Positions 5,795 through 5,998 of a stretch of DNA of 5,998 nucleotides are shown here, piece by piece. Source of the DNA: Lysobacterales bacterium CG_4_10_14_3_um_filter_64_11 (lineage in GTDB: Bacteria > Pseudomonadota > Gammaproteobacteria > Xanthomonadales > Xanthomonadaceae). The stretch is taken from positions 1 to 5,998 of the forward strand of contig PFJA01000172.1 in the NCBI GenBank assembly GCA_002782905.1, read 5' to 3'. The position numbers and the translations under genes were made by a program. The notes under the pieces were generated by a model. It was not told where the DNA came from. It saw nothing but the letters and a program-made list of their open reading frames with translations, and ran no database searches. How positions within the stretch are numbered: position 1 is the stretch's first letter; each line of letters starts with the position of its first letter.

Positions 5795-5997
5795 GGGTGT
5801 GCGGACACCCCTGCGAACAAGGTCGCCAGATTGATGCTCTTGCGTCCGTCGCTCATATCCGGCCTTGCGTTGTTGTCGGCCCGCCGGCAAAACAGCGGTG
5901 CGTGTTCACGGTCGTACTCCATTCGATGAAAGGCATGACCCGCAGCATGTTGGCACTTGTCCACCACACTGTTCCATCCAATCGTTAGCCACTGGCT
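5791..5997 (-). CDS. Possible 3' end of an unidentified gene (partial)
   Basis: A minus-strand frame is open from the window edge for 68 codons to a TGA at 5791-5793, which overlaps the ATG of the methyltransferase-like fragment by ATGA. It ends MSDGRKSINLATLFAGVSAHP (last 21 residues from an internal ATG; read MSDGRKSINLATLFAG then VSAHP). Earlier it contains DKCQHAAGHAFHRMEYDREH. I recognise no domain. The coupling-type overlap is the only argument that it was a gene; 68 open codons in GC-rich DNA can occur by chance. It may be the tail of a real gene outside the window or another remnant. Confidence 0.2.
   Translation of the reverse strand, partial: SQWLTIGWNSVVDKCQHAAGHAFHRMEYDREHAPLFCRRADNNARPDMSDGRKSINLATLFAGVSAHP
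5795..5810. repeat. Perfect 6-bp hairpin beside the methyltransferase-like start
   Basis: GGGTGT (5795-5800) and ACACCC (5805-5810) pair around a GCGG loop. On the minus strand the hairpin abuts the ATG at 5794 and would include the GGGGTG ribosome-binding-like stretch, so it could mask that start in an RNA. Function is speculative. Confidence 0.3.
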
Positions 5998-5998
5998 G

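Larger units (their letters stand above)
5481..5998. other. Gene-poor region with no intact gene, possible eroded island edge
   Basis: No reading frame here looks like a complete known protein on either strand. Bases ~5555-5640 are visibly more AT-rich than the surroundings, and several short inverted repeats occur. One is GATCGA (5531-5536) with TCGATC (5553-5558). Another is CTTAC (5594-5598) with GTAAG (5612-5616). A third is TGAGC with GCTCA around 5624-5641. A 10-bp inverted repeat, GCATCAATCT (5728-5737) with AGATTGATGC (5828-5837), brackets the methyltransferase-like fragment. Protein-like fragments on the minus strand are listed separately. The 63-codon plus-strand frame at 5797-5988 has no recognisable motif and overlaps them. 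Confidence 0.5.

Noticed and set aside
5987..5997. Palindrome AGCCA-C-TGGCT with a nearby GTTAG, considered as an integron attC or REP-type element
   Set aside because: GTTAGCC does not fit the GTTRRRY core, no second half-site is visible before the window ends, and 11 bases is too little to call a repeat family.

Overview
The window looks like ordinary chromosome from a GC-rich gammaproteobacterium, most likely of the Xanthomonadales/Lysobacterales. This is inferred from the divergent rluD/bamD pair, the protein sequences and the codon use; I could not test it. No complete defence, CRISPR or mobile-element system is visible. The accessory-looking DNA is confined to the last ~450 bases.

Left part (1-1460): the N-terminal 176 codons of rluD (23S rRNA pseudouridine synthase) run leftward off the window. 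Divergent from it is a complete bamD, the lipoprotein of the outer-membrane beta-barrel assembly machine. The 106-base gap between them should hold both promoters.

Middle (1461-3334): two genes on the minus strand, probably co-transcribed, mtgA then a family-2 glycosyltransferase. mtgA encodes a monofunctional peptidoglycan glycosyltransferase. The second gene encodes a GtrB/DPM-like enzyme with two C-terminal membrane helices. The glycosyltransferase converges on bamD. Both genes end in the same GGC GAT TGA triplets, which creates a perfect 9-bp inverted repeat that may be a terminator.

Right-middle (3335-5480): hslO (redox-activated chaperone Hsp33, all four zinc cysteines present) on the plus strand. 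After it comes a good sigma70-type promoter, a ~160-base leader and a gene for an unrecognised exported protein of 341 residues. Much of the left and middle is envelope biogenesis: barrel assembly, glycan polymerisation and lipid-linked sugar synthesis. Hsp33 is a cytoplasmic stress protein, and the exported protein's role is unknown.

Right end (5481-5998): no intact gene is recognisable. On the minus strand there is a 12-residue piece resembling the N-terminus of large MmeI-like DNA methyltransferases, small hairpins, and an Ile-Glu-Trp-Glu-stop ending that matches the 3' end of guaA, a known integration site for genomic islands. Together these suggest, but do not prove, the eroded edge of an island.
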